A DNA stretch of 64,000 bases from Sphingobacteruim zhuxiongii (GCF_009557615.1 NZ_CP045652.1:3596001-3660000); one strand, 5' to 3'. Counted from the first letter of the stretch, positions 1 through 8,138 are shown. Numbers and translations are program-made. The notes: generated by a model from the sequence alone, not told the origin.

Positions 1-401
1 CCCATCGCTACCGCACCGGAAGCACGATTTTCTGGACGCAAAAGCATGATACGGCCACCGTACTCCCCTATTCTATTGGGTGTAAAGATTGCCCAGGTAA
101 GCCCGCAAAATACCGAACGAATTGCTTTCCATAAACTCAAATGTTCCAAGCGCTTACTCAAAAATCGCCATTTAACAACTTCTAAGAACCAATTAGCAAA
201 CATAAGTAAGAAAACGACAGCAAGAACTAAACGGATAGTAAGTGGATCAATGGTTCCTATTAAATGTTTGAATTCAGCTAAGTTCTTTTGATTATTAACC
301 TTTGAAACAACAAACCACATCGCTAATGCAACTATGAGGATCTTGATTAATAGGTTAAGATATTTTTTCTGCGTCTTTGTCAATTTCTTGTTTGAAAGCA
401 C
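1..401 (-). CDS. Flippase-like (LPG synthase TM domain, COG0392) membrane protein, 5' part only
   Basis: The minus strand is open from a GTG at 401 to the left edge, about 133 codons, so only the N-terminal part is present. The translation starts VLSNKKLTKTQKKYLN, followed by a hydrophobic helix (LLIKILIVALAMWFVV) and a second one around LAVVFLLMFANWF. A later FTPNRIGEYGGR motif is typical of the polytopic lysylphosphatidylglycerol-synthase transmembrane/flippase-like family (COG0392) of Bacteroidota. Such proteins are inner-membrane proteins thought to move or modify lipids, but the substrate cannot be read from this part. GTG was chosen because a TAA lies 18 bases upstream in frame and the next ATG is already inside the first helix. 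Family call fairly sure, start less so. Confidence 0.72.
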   Translation of the reverse strand, partial: MLSNKKLTKTQKKYLNLLIKILIVALAMWFVVSKVNNQKNLAEFKHLIGTIDPLTIRLVLAVVFLLMFANWFLEVVKWRFLSKRLEHLSLWKAIRSVFCGLTWAIFTPNRIGEYGGRIMLLRPENRASGAVAM

Positions 402-586
402 AATTTTAACAATTTTTTAATAAATATCAGGCTTTTACGACTGCTACTTTATCGAATTCATCATCTTTCTGTCGATTGCAATAGCAAAACAGATGGCGAT
501 AACGAAGTCCACTGTCGACGTGCCGAAAATCCTATAATTAACCGATTTTCACTACTAATTTTAAAAGCAAAGTCAATAGCGAATAA

Positions 587-724
587 ATACTTAGAATTGT
601 GCTTTCTACGGACGTGCTTCGAACCTCATTCGAAGCTCAGCGCGAATTTATTGAAGTAGGTGTATCTAATATTCAAAGTCCAGTTGAACAACGTTTAATT
701 AACAGATTTATGTCTGATGAATAA
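587..724 (+). pseudogene. Possible orphan C-terminal gene fragment
   Basis: A short frame bounded by TAA at 584-586 and TAA at 722-724 encodes about 45 residues ending EAQREFIEVGV, then SNIQSPVEQRLINRFMSDE. Composition and codon use look like a genuine amphipathic protein tail, yet the frame is closed immediately upstream and no start other than GTG is available. I do not recognise the family. It could be the remnant of a decayed gene, or a small GTG-started protein from 599. A hairpin sits inside it. Confidence 0.25.
616..636. repeat. Perfect 8-bp hairpin
   Basis: GCTTCGAA (616-623), a CCTCA loop and TTCGAAGC (629-636) form a perfect inverted repeat. No T-run follows, so it is not a classical terminator. 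It lies within the orphan open stretch upstream of ruvC. Confidence 0.5.
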
Positions 725-786
725 ACTAAAAGGATAAGCCGGTTTCGAAGCGTCTATGATTACAAGGATTTTTGTAATATTGTAAG

Positions 787-1350
787 ATGCAGAAGGAAAA
801 AGCAAAGGAGCGAATTATTCTAGGAATTGACCCTGGTACAGTAATTCTAGGGTATGGAATAGTGAAAGAAGTGAATAAAAAAATAACCTTGCTAACGATG
901 GGCGTCATTAAAATGGGACATCTAGATGACCATGCATTAAAACTGCAACGAATATTTAAGAAAGTTTCAGCACTCATAGAAGAGTACCATCCTGACTGCG
1001 TTGCCTTAGAATCACCATTCTATGGTAAAAACATACAAGTAATGTTAAAATTAGGTCGAGCGCAAGGTGTAGCCATGGCCGCAGCTTTAAATGCCGACAT
1101 TCCTATTTCAGAATATGCTCCTAGGAAGATAAAACAATCGGTTACCGGTAACGGTAATGCGAGTAAAGAGCAAGTTGCCGCAATGTTGCAAACCTTATTG
1201 AGTTTTAAAGAAACCCCGGAATTTTTAGACGCTACTGACGGCTTAGCGGTTGCCGTCTGCCACGCATTTCAACAAAACTTATCAGGAGAAAAGCAATCCT
1301 ATAGTGGATGGGAAGCGTTTGTGAAAGATAATCAGAAGCGGGTCCGTTAA
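787..1350 (+). CDS. ruvC: Crossover junction endodeoxyribonuclease RuvC
   Basis: RuvC resolves Holliday junctions with RuvAB during recombinational repair in the cytoplasm. The protein has 187 residues, slightly longer than the usual 160-175. The RNase H-like active site is complete: Asp15 in GIDPG, Glu75 in ALESPF, and Asp148 and Asp151 in LDATDGLAVAVCH. The G-Y-G after the first motif is also family-typical. ATG at 787 is preceded by an A/T-rich stretch without a clear ribosome-binding site. The stop overlaps by 4 bp the convergent gene on the other strand, so the two 3' ends share sequence and no separate terminator is visible. ruvA and ruvB are not in the window. Confidence 0.95.
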   Translation: MQKEKAKERIILGIDPGTVILGYGIVKEVNKKITLLTMGVIKMGHLDDHALKLQRIFKKVSALIEEYHPDCVALESPFYGKNIQVMLKLGRAQGVAMAAALNADIPISEYAPRKIKQSVTGNGNASKEQVAAMLQTLLSFKETPEFLDATDGLAVAVCHAFQQNLSGEKQSYSGWEAFVKDNQKRVR

Positions 1351-2390
1351 AGCTGTACGGATCGTATTACATTTTTCACATTCCGCTCAATAATATCCGT
1401 CATGGATTGGCAATTTAAATATTGTGAATCCTCATAGACCTGCGCATGCGCCTCTCTCAGCTTGATGATATTCTCTTCAGTTGATAACTGTTGCGTTTTA
1501 GACGCGTCCCGGAGATCCTTTATTCGATGTCTTTCACTCCGTACACGATGCACAATCGAAGATCGCTCTTCCTGCTGATACTGCAAAACAGTTTTCTCTG
1601 TCAAATGATCCATCGACAACTTGACGTAGGGATAGTTCTCCTTAAAAAACTGCGGCATATACACTTTAATATTCCCTTCGTAAAATTGCTGATCAAAATC
1701 AATCGCTCGTATGCGAAATTGGAAATCATCAAAATCAGGAGTTATTTGCATAACAAAATTGTAAGCTCGCATATCACCCAATAACGAAATAACACATCGT
1801 TCGTTGAATTTTACAAATTCCTTCGCTATACGCGTTTGATTATAATCTGGAGAATACATCCGCGACTTCGAAAAAACGTCGCCTGGGATACCGACAATGT
1901 GCTCCTCAACTAAGGTATCTCGATCATATAGATAATTGACTTGATTTGGGGATAAAATCTCTTCCAATTCCAAACCATATATACGTGAAGCGTCCGCTTG
2001 CTTGATATAAAAATAGTCGTACACATCGTTTAGCCGATTGACAATCTTAATTCTAAAAGGCTTAGTATTTCCAAATGCACAAAACTCGATCCGCTCAATC
2101 ACCTTATGCTGCACAATCCTAGTGTTTCCTGAGGCTTTTAACTCCGCGTAAACAATCTTCAATTGATCGTATAGATGATCCTGCACGTGCTGCGGGTAGA
2201 GAGGAATCTCCCAGTAGGTATCAACTCCATTTTTATCAATAACAGGAACGGTTTCATCAAATTGAAGTAAGTCCGAGTAAGCTAGCGGCAGCTTGCTATC
2301 TCGTTGATACATCTTAAGATATTTCAATAGTCCAGATCCTACTGGAAACACAGGTTTCTTCCTAGATATTTTAACGTCTTCAATCTCCAT
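1347..2390 (-). CDS. Conserved protein of unknown function with kinase-like motifs
   Basis: This is a 347-residue soluble protein with no signal peptide or membrane segment. I do not recognise a named family. The central part contains VEEHIVGIPGD (161-171), LLGDMRAYNFV (203-213) and IRAIDFDQQF (227-236). The order of a GD...N motif followed by an IDFD motif recalls the catalytic loop and metal-binding loop of aminoglycoside-phosphotransferase and HipA-like kinases. Lys130 in YIKQADASRIYG could then be the nucleotide lysine. This is a motif-level resemblance only. The C-terminal ~80 residues are charged and helical. The gene converges with ruvC (4-bp overlap) and has about 385 bp of non-coding DNA upstream. 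Confidence 0.7.
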   Translation of the reverse strand: MEIEDVKISRKKPVFPVGSGLLKYLKMYQRDSKLPLAYSDLLQFDETVPVIDKNGVDTYWEIPLYPQHVQDHLYDQLKIVYAELKASGNTRIVQHKVIERIEFCAFGNTKPFRIKIVNRLNDVYDYFYIKQADASRIYGLELEEILSPNQVNYLYDRDTLVEEHIVGIPGDVFSKSRMYSPDYNQTRIAKEFVKFNERCVISLLGDMRAYNFVMQITPDFDDFQFRIRAIDFDQQFYEGNIKVYMPQFFKENYPYVKLSMDHLTEKTVLQYQQEERSSIVHRVRSERHRIKDLRDASKTQQLSTEENIIKLREAHAQVYEDSQYLNCQSMTDIIERNVKNVIRSVQL

Positions 2391-2775
2391 CGTCTCTTAT
2401 TTATCGTTCAAATCTAATGTACTAATTTTTAAAAGCAAATTATTATCATTTGAAATATAAATATGACAAAAAAATTGATATAATTTTATCATTCAAACAT
2501 TAAAATACCATTAAAAGTTGTTATTTTTGAAAAATAATCAAATCAATAGGTTTGTTGATTCGGTAAAATGGAAGAAGCTCCTCGGGCGAGGAGCTTCGAC
2601 GCTAACCAATTATAAACCTATGTTATTTTGAGGGGCTATTCTAAACAAAAACTAGATGTTTTTCCGTTTTTGTTACAACAAATTTACATTTTCATTCAAA
2701 AAAATGGAAATTTTTCTGAATTTTTTAGATATTTTTAAAAAATAAACAAATTATACACGCAATAATACCATTTTT
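2391..2775. other. Divergent intergenic region with two hairpins
   Basis: This very AT-rich region separates the leftward unknown gene from the rightward Lrp-type regulator and should hold both promoters. A TATTTTTG box (2522-2529, plus) fits the Bacteroidota -7 element but lacks a TTG about 20 bases upstream. Downstream are a perfect 10-bp hairpin (2574-2597) and a second inverted repeat, AACAAAAAC (2644-2652) with GTTTTTGTT (2666-2674). No open frame is convincing. A short non-coding RNA or a structured leader is possible. Confidence 0.5.
2574..2597. repeat. Perfect 10-bp GC-rich hairpin
   Basis: GAAGCTCCTC (2574-2583), a GGGC loop and GAGGAGCTTC (2588-2597) make a strong hairpin in otherwise AT-rich DNA. 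No U-run follows on the plus strand, and only TTCCATTTT on the minus strand, so a canonical terminator is doubtful. Confidence 0.6.
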
Positions 2776-3246
2776 ATGGAAAAAAACTATTCAAATTACG
2801 ATTTAGACAACCTGGATGTTCAAATTTTATCCATTTTAATGGAAGATGCATCAATTCCTTATACTGAAATTGCCAAAAAACTGATAGTTTCTGGCGGAAC
2901 AATCCATGTTCGCATGAAAAAAATGGAAGAATTGGGAATAATCAACGGTTCAAACCTAATAATTAACCCTCAAAAGGTAGGATTTGACATCACAGCGTTC
3001 CTAGGAATCTATTTAGAGAAGGGTTCTGAGTATTCAGATGCGGTAGAACAGCTAAAACAAGTTAAAGAAGTGGTAGAATTGCACTATTGTACTGGTCAAT
3101 ACAGTGCTTTTGCTAAAATTATCTGTCGCGACACCTCACATTTGCGTAAAGTTTTAAACGAAGATATTCAAGGATTGAAAGGAATTCAACGTACGGAGAC
3201 TATAATTTCCCTTGAAGAGAGTATAAAACGTCAGATTACATTATAA
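2776..3246 (+). CDS. Lrp/AsnC family transcriptional regulator
   Basis: The 156-residue protein is of typical length for the family. Residues ~10-55 form a winged helix-turn-helix that begins LDNLDVQILSILMEDASIPY and continues through AKKLIVSGGTIHVRMKKMEE. Residues ~75-150 form the RAM (Lrp-type ligand-binding and oligomerisation) domain with a TGQYSAFAKI core. Family members bind DNA as octamers or dimers and sense amino acids. The gene converges with the arginine/proline operon, sharing a bidirectional terminator, so control of amino-acid metabolism is a reasonable but unproven guess. ATG at 2776 follows an A/T-rich leader. Confidence 0.9.
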   Translation: MEKNYSNYDLDNLDVQILSILMEDASIPYTEIAKKLIVSGGTIHVRMKKMEELGIINGSNLIINPQKVGFDITAFLGIYLEKGSEYSDAVEQLKQVKEVVELHYCTGQYSAFAKIICRDTSHLRKVLNEDIQGLKGIQRTETIISLEESIKRQITL

Positions 3247-3272
3247 AAAAAGCGGGCTAGCCCGCTTTTTTT
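3245..3272. terminator. Bidirectional intrinsic terminator, Lrp gene / argE
   Basis: The perfect palindrome AGCGGGCTAGCCCGCT (3251-3266) is flanked by an A-run on the left and a T-run on the right. It can therefore end both the rightward Lrp-type gene and the leftward arginine operon. Confidence 0.9.
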
Positions 3273-4335
3273 ATATAATATTGTTCAAAAGAGCAATATA
3301 GAAAGCTATTCCCTCCTCTATTTCGCTCAAATAGATAAATTCATCCGCTGTATGCGATCTCGCTGAGTCTCCCGGCCCCACTTTAATCGATGGAATTGGC
3401 AATAAAGCCTGGTCACTCATCGTAGGACTTCCGTAAACTTCTTTCCCGAGCTTAATTCCCGATTGTACAATGGGATGATCAATTGCTATCGTCGATGGAT
3501 TCAAACGGGTTGAACGCGCAACGACATCCGACTTCACGTGCTCCTTAATAATATCTAATATTTCTTGATTGCTATAGACATCGGTACTTCTTACATCGAC
3601 GACGTATTTACAGAGCGCAGGAACAACGTTATGTTGAGATCCCGCCTCGACCATCGTCACGCTCATCTTTACCGGTCCCAAGAAGCTAGAAAGCTTTGGA
3701 AATTGAAATGTACGGAACCAGTTGATATCCTCAATTGCTAGATAGATCGCATTGATTCCTTCTTCGCGAGCTGCGTGTCCGGATTCTCCCTGTGCTGCAC
3801 AATCTAAAACCATTAACCCTTTTTCAGCAACGGCTAAATTCAATAAAGTTGGCTCTCCTACAATTGCGAAGCTACATTCGGTCACATGTTTATAGGCTTC
3901 CTCAATACCATTCTTCCCAGAAACCTCTTCTTCTGCAGAAGCAATTAAACAAAGATTGAATGGAAGGTCTTCACGCTCATAGAAAAAACGAAAAGCCGCA
4001 ATTAAAGACACTAAACAACCGCCAGCATCATTACTCCCCAAGCCGTAGAGTTTTCCTTCTTCAACTAGGGGCTGAAAAGGATCTTTCGTATAACCTGGAT
4101 TTGCTTTTACAGTATCATGATGCGAATTGAGAAGAACATTGGGTTTGCCTGCATCGCGGAACTTATTGTAAGCAATTATATTATTGCCTACTTGTTCCGA
4201 TGGTATCTCATGGGTAAGTAAGAATTGACGGATTAAAGCTGCTGTATCTTGCTCTTCACGACTAAGTGAAGGCGTACTGATCATATGCTTTAACAGTGTT
4301 ATACTATCACCCGTCAGTTCTTGTATATTAGTCAT
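3271..4335 (-). CDS. argE: M20 family N-acyl-ornithine/citrulline deacylase (ArgE-like)
   Basis: This is a 354-residue zinc peptidase of the M20/DapE-ArgE family. Metal and catalytic motifs are present: SHHDTV (His72, Asp74), GSNDAGG, the catalytic ASAEEEVSG and a late HTADEF. In this operon it should remove the acyl group from acyl-citrulline (acetyl or succinyl) made by ArgF', giving citrulline. The exact acyl substrate is not visible in the sequence. The start overlaps the proC stop by 8 bp, which suggests translational coupling. It is the last gene of argD-argF'-argB-proC-argE and ends at the shared terminator. Confidence 0.88.
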   Translation of the reverse strand: MTNIQELTGDSITLLKHMISTPSLSREEQDTAALIRQFLLTHEIPSEQVGNNIIAYNKFRDAGKPNVLLNSHHDTVKANPGYTKDPFQPLVEEGKLYGLGSNDAGGCLVSLIAAFRFFYEREDLPFNLCLIASAEEEVSGKNGIEEAYKHVTECSFAIVGEPTLLNLAVAEKGLMVLDCAAQGESGHAAREEGINAIYLAIEDINWFRTFQFPKLSSFLGPVKMSVTMVEAGSQHNVVPALCKYVVDVRSTDVYSNQEILDIIKEHVKSDVVARSTRLNPSTIAIDHPIVQSGIKLGKEVYGSPTMSDQALLPIPSIKVGPGDSARSHTADEFIYLSEIEEGIAFYIALLNNII

Positions 4336-5128
4336 TATATAAACCTCCAGCTTTCTTTGCTGACAATTTTATTCCTTTAATAAATGCTGAACTAAAGCCG
4401 TTATGCTCCATTTCATTTAATCCCGCAATTGTGCATCCCTTTGGTGAGGTTACTTTATCAATTTCACTCTCAGGATGACTTTGCATTTGCAATAATAAAT
4501 CTGCGGCACCTTTAGCGGTTTGAATGGCCATCTTTAACGCATCGTGTGCATGGAAACCAATTTCAACGCCGCCTTGTGAGGCTGCACGGATACTACGTAA
4601 GAAAAATGCAATACCACAAGCACACAATGCAGTGGCGGAAGTCATCAAATCTTCGTTAATAAGCACTACAGAGCCTACCGTTTCAAACATTTCAGTAACG
4701 GCCTGTATCTGCGACTCATTTGCTTCATCCGTCGCCATGCAGGTCATAGATTGCCCAATTGCAATTGCGGTATTTGGCATGACACGAACAACCGTTTTAT
4801 CCGTACCAATTGCTTCTTTTATGTCGGCACATGTTACACCCGAAACAACAGAAATTACAATTTGATTCGGTGTTAGCGTATTTTTAAGCTCGTCGAGTAC
4901 TTTTCGAATCTGTTGCGGAAGAATTGCCAACACAATATAGTCAGCTCCTTGAATAGCATCAACGTTATTTTCGCTTACGCCAAAGCCAGCGTTCTTCTCT
5001 TCCTCTAAAGAAGAAAGTGATCGTCTCGTGATTGTAATGTCGCTCGCAAGGCAATAGTCGGCCTTCACCAATCCCTTGGCTAAGGAAAGTCCGATATTAC
5101 CCCCACCGATAATTGTAATTTTTTGCAT
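4328..5128 (-). CDS. proC: Pyrroline-5-carboxylate reductase
   Basis: ProC reduces pyrroline-5-carboxylate to proline with NAD(P)H. The N-terminal Rossmann motif is IIGGGNIGLSLAKGL. The C-terminal half carries the family signature around VTSPKGCTIAGLNEMEHNGF. I placed the start at the ATG (5128) directly before QKITIIGGGNIG, giving 266 residues. An upstream in-frame ATG at 5155 would add nine residues outside the family and overlap argB. The spacing from argB is 11 bp and it overlaps argE by 8 bp. Having proC inside an arginine operon is common in Bacteroidota and couples two routes that share glutamate-derived precursors. Confidence 0.9.
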   Translation of the reverse strand: MQKITIIGGGNIGLSLAKGLVKADYCLASDITITRRSLSSLEEEKNAGFGVSENNVDAIQGADYIVLAILPQQIRKVLDELKNTLTPNQIVISVVSGVTCADIKEAIGTDKTVVRVMPNTAIAIGQSMTCMATDEANESQIQAVTEMFETVGSVVLINEDLMTSATALCACGIAFFLRSIRAASQGGVEIGFHAHDALKMAIQTAKGAADLLLQMQSHPESEIDKVTSPKGCTIAGLNEMEHNGFSSAFIKGIKLSAKKAGGLYND

Positions 5129-5139
5129 GTTGTATAGAT

Positions 5140-5928
5140 TTAGGCAATTAAACAAGTGCCAAATTTACGCTGTTGATACAGATGTAAATTATTGGCATTG
5201 CCAATATACACATTGCTCACCCCCTTTGCAATAGCATCAAATGCATTTTGCAATTTTGGAATCATGCCATCATGTATAATCTTATTGTCTTTTAACTGCT
5301 CAAATTCTCCTGAGCGAATGGTCTCGATAACAGAGTTCTCGTTATCAACATCTAATAACACTCCGTTCTTTTCAAAACAATAGATTAGGGAGACCTCATA
5401 GAGTTTAGAAAGTGCAACAGCTAACGACGAAGCTATGGTATCTGCATTGGTATTCAATAGCTGACCAAGTCCATTATGCGTGATTGCTGAAAACACTGGC
5501 GTAAATTCTGCCTCCAATAGTTTTTTGATTGCTAGTGAATTGACGGAATCTGCAAGTATATCACCAGCAAAGCCGTAATCGATTTCACGTACAGGTCGTT
5601 TTACCGCCTTAATTACGTTACCATCAGCTCCACAGAGTCCGATTGCATCGCAATCTAGCTTTTGAAGGTTAGCAACAATATTCTTATTGGTCAAGCCAGC
5701 GTAAACCATGGTTACCACGTCCAGCATCGGCGCATCCGTAATTCGACGGCCCTCCACCATTTTCGCTTCAATTCCTAAGTCGGCAGCGATGCGTGTTGCA
5801 ATCTTGCCTCCTCCGTGCACTAAAATTTTTCTACCCTGTAAAGCGGAAAACTTTTCTAAAAATGCTTCCAACTGTTCAGGATCATCGATGATGTTACCAC
5901 CGATCTTAATAATATTTAAAACAGACAT
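5140..5928 (-). CDS. argB: Acetylglutamate kinase
   Basis: ArgB phosphorylates N-acyl-glutamate, the second step of ornithine synthesis. Amino-acid-kinase motifs are clear: NIIKIGGNIID at the N-terminus (phosphate loop), ILVHGGGKIATRIA with the GGG loop, and NTNADTIASSLA near the substrate and ATP sites. A start at 5928 (MSVLNIIKIGG) gives 262 residues, the normal length. The frame is open further upstream but would run into argF'. The gene starts 5 bp after the argF' stop. In this phylum the substrate may be acetyl- or succinyl-glutamate depending on the organism. Confidence 0.92.
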   Translation of the reverse strand: MSVLNIIKIGGNIIDDPEQLEAFLEKFSALQGRKILVHGGGKIATRIAADLGIEAKMVEGRRITDAPMLDVVTMVYAGLTNKNIVANLQKLDCDAIGLCGADGNVIKAVKRPVREIDYGFAGDILADSVNSLAIKKLLEAEFTPVFSAITHNGLGQLLNTNADTIASSLAVALSKLYEVSLIYCFEKNGVLLDVDNENSVIETIRSGEFEQLKDNKIIHDGMIPKLQNAFDAIAKGVSNVYIGNANNLHLYQQRKFGTCLIA

Positions 5929-5933
5929 CCTTC

Positions 5934-6896
5934 TTATTTCAACCCCTCCAATAATCTCTTCAACACAACTTGTGCTGCCCAAACACGATTTCCAGCTTCT
6001 TTGATTACCAAAGAATTTGGACCATCTAATATTTCTGAAGATAACTCTAAGTCTCTACGAACAGGTAAACAATGCATTACTTTCGCATCATTTGTAAGCT
6101 TCAACTTTTCATTATCCATCATCCAATTTTCAGCTACTGGATAAACTTCTCCATATTCTTTAAAAGAAGACCAGTTTTTAACATACACAAAATCAGCGTC
6201 AGCTAATGCCTCGTCCAATTTATTCGTAATTTTTGCACCTTCAGTAAACTCCTCCGATAACTCATACCCCGCAGGGTGTGCAATCGTAAAATCTACTAAA
6301 TCTTCTTCCTGTGCTTTACACATCCATTCTGCAAACGAGTTTGGAACCGCCTGTGGAAGTGCCTTCACATGAGGAGCCCAAGCTAGTACAACCTTAGGTT
6401 TGTTCGTTTTTTTATGCTCCGTAATTGTTATCAGATCAGTTAAACTCTGAAGTGGATGTCGTGTCGCACTTTCTAGGGACACAACGGGTACAGCAGCAAA
6501 CTTCACAAACTTGTTAAATAAGTCTTCGGTATAATCAGCTTCTTTGTCTTTCAATGATGGAAAAGAACGAAGTCCTAGGATATCGCAATACTCGCCCATA
6601 ACGGCAGCAGCTTCACGAATGTGCTCTACAGTAGTACCGTTCATAATAACGCCGTCACGAGTCTCTAAAGCCCAACCATCCTTATCCATGTTCATGACAA
6701 TCACTTGCATTCCTAGATTCATAGCAGCCTTTTGCGTGCTAAGTCTAGTACGAAGACTCGGATTTAGAAATACTAAGCCTATTGTCTTATGTTTACCAAG
6801 ATCTTCATGACCAAAAGGGTTCGCTTTCAACGATAATGCTTCGTCGACTACCGACTTTAAATTGGTTACGTCAGCTACGGAAAAAAAGTTTTTCAT
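5934..6896 (-). CDS. argF': N-acetyl/N-succinyl-ornithine carbamoyltransferase (ArgF')
   Basis: The protein has 320 residues and resembles the Bacteroidota/Xanthomonas-type transcarbamylases that act on acylated ornithine rather than free ornithine. The carbamoyl-phosphate loop SLRTRLSTQKAAMNLGM (47-63) and the HCLPVRRD motif near 285 are present, as is ATRHPLQSLTDL. From established work, Pro90 in the Bacteroides fragilis enzyme favours succinylornithine, while a Glu at the equivalent place in the Xanthomonas enzyme favours acetylornithine. Here residue 90, in MNGTTVEH, is Val, so the substrate is open. The gene lies between argD (10-bp gap) and argB (5-bp gap). Carbamoyl phosphate would come from carB-type synthase, encoded at 60 kb. 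Confidence 0.93.
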   Translation of the reverse strand: MKNFFSVADVTNLKSVVDEALSLKANPFGHEDLGKHKTIGLVFLNPSLRTRLSTQKAAMNLGMQVIVMNMDKDGWALETRDGVIMNGTTVEHIREAAAVMGEYCDILGLRSFPSLKDKEADYTEDLFNKFVKFAAVPVVSLESATRHPLQSLTDLITITEHKKTNKPKVVLAWAPHVKALPQAVPNSFAEWMCKAQEEDLVDFTIAHPAGYELSEEFTEGAKITNKLDEALADADFVYVKNWSSFKEYGEVYPVAENWMMDNEKLKLTNDAKVMHCLPVRRDLELSSEILDGPNSLVIKEAGNRVWAAQVVLKRLLEGLK

Positions 6897-6906
6897 TTAT
6901 ATGTAA

Positions 6907-8040
6907 TTATGCTTTCAAACGCTCTTCAAAAGCCGTCAAAAAGCGATCTGCTATTTCTTTATTAATATTTAATGCTGGAAGTATACGAATCACATTTGGT
7001 TTTGCTTCGCCTGTGAAAATCTTGTTAATTGAAAGCAATTCCTTTTTGACTTGACTCAACTCTTCAGGTAACTCGATTCCAATCATCAATCCACGCCCTC
7101 TAACCTCGAGTACTTTATCAAATTTCTTCAACTCATCAATTAGATAATTACCAACGTTCTCTGCGTTCTCAATTAATTTATCTTGTTTAATAACATCTAA
7201 TACAGCAACCGCTGCGGCACATGCTAAATGATTACCACCAAAGGTAGTCCCTAACAAACCATAAGATGCCTTAAATTTAGGAGCTATTGCAATTCCGCCA
7301 ATTGGAAAGCCATTACCCATACCTTTTGCCATAGAGTAAACGTCTGCTTCTACACCAGCATAATCATGCGAATAGAAAGAACCTGTCCTGCCGTATCCAC
7401 ATTGAACTGAATCTGCTATATAGACTGCTCCATAGGTATCACAAAGTGAACGAATAGTCTTCAAGAAGGATATCGATGCTTCACGAATACCACCAACCCC
7501 TTGAATACCTTCGATAATTACAGCCGCGATATCTTCTCCGAAATCTTGAAATGCTTTCGTTAGTGCCTCCTCATCATTAAAAGGTAAGAACACCACGTTA
7601 TCAGTCTGATTAATCGGAGCAACGATACTAGGATTATCAGTTGCCGCAACCGCAAGTGAGGTACGACCGTGAAATGATTTACTAAAAGCAATAACTTTCT
7701 TCCTTCCAGTATGAAACGACGCTAGCTTCAAAGCATTCTCATTTGCCTCAGCCCCAGAATTACACAAAAATAACGTGAAATCAGTCTTTCCAGACACTTC
7801 CCCTAACTGTCGGGCAAGCTGCTGTTGAATAGGAATTAAAACAGAATTTGAATAAAAACCAATTTTATCTAACTGGTTTTTTAAGGTCTCTACATAATGC
7901 GGATGTGTATGACCTATGGATATTACAGCGTGGCCGCCATACAAGTCCAAATACTCAGTACCTTGTTCGTCCCAAACCAAAGATCCCTTTGCTTTTACAA
8001 TATTGATAGGATTAACAGGGTAAACATTAAAAAGTTCCAT
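6907..8040 (-). CDS. argD: Acetylornithine aminotransferase family protein
   Basis: This 377-residue class-III PLP aminotransferase should convert N-acyl-glutamate semialdehyde to N-acyl-ornithine. The PLP lysine is Lys239 in SMAKGMGNGFPIG, the cofactor Asp is Asp210, and the SGAEANENALKLA loop (95-107) and FHGRT are family-typical. In place of the usual D-E-V/I-Q motif the protein has D-S-V-Q (Asp210-Ser211). It is the first gene of the five-gene operon. A TATATTTG box lies upstream at 8069-8076. argG, argC and argH are not in this window. Confidence 0.92.
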   Translation of the reverse strand: MELFNVYPVNPINIVKAKGSLVWDEQGTEYLDLYGGHAVISIGHTHPHYVETLKNQLDKIGFYSNSVLIPIQQQLARQLGEVSGKTDFTLFLCNSGAEANENALKLASFHTGRKKVIAFSKSFHGRTSLAVAATDNPSIVAPINQTDNVVFLPFNDEEALTKAFQDFGEDIAAVIIEGIQGVGGIREASISFLKTIRSLCDTYGAVYIADSVQCGYGRTGSFYSHDYAGVEADVYSMAKGMGNGFPIGGIAIAPKFKASYGLLGTTFGGNHLACAAAVAVLDVIKQDKLIENAENVGNYLIDELKKFDKVLEVRGRGLMIGIELPEELSQVKKELLSINKIFTGEAKPNVIRILPALNINKEIADRFLTAFEERLKA

Positions 8041-8068
8041 TTATTATGCTTTCGTATGATGTAAATTA

Positions 8069-8076
8069 CAAATATA
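8069..8076 (-). promoter_or_regulatory. Probable -7 box of the argD operon promoter
   Basis: TATATTTG on the minus strand matches the Bacteroidota TAnnTTTG element, about 29 bases before the argD ATG. A TTTG lies upstream but with a 15-base spacer, shorter than the usual 19-21, so the assignment is moderate. Confidence 0.4.
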
Positions 8077-8099
8077 TGGAGTAATAAATTACAAATGCT

Positions 8100-8138
8100 T
8101 ATAAAATAAAAAAAGTCCCCTTAGATAAGGGGACTTTT
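8100..8138 (-). terminator. Intrinsic terminator after rplQ
   Basis: A 12-bp stem (8111-8122 with 8127-8138; AAAAGTCCCCTT and its complement) with a 4-base loop lies 20 bases past the rplQ stop. On the minus strand it is followed by a long T-run. It closes the whole ribosomal cluster before argD. Confidence 0.92.

Larger units (their letters stand above)
402..786. other. Gene-poor stretch between the flippase-like gene and ruvC
   Basis: No complete gene is visible in these 385 bases. They hold the 5' flank of the leftward flippase-like gene, a 21-base hairpin (616-636) and a 45-codon open stretch (587-724) that reads like the tail of a real protein but has no matching upstream part. No TAnnTTTG box with a good -33 partner was found before ruvC. 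Confidence 0.6.

Noticed and set aside
5929..5982. 18-codon upstream extension of argB
   Set aside because: It overlaps argF' and lacks homology; the start at 5928 gives the standard length.
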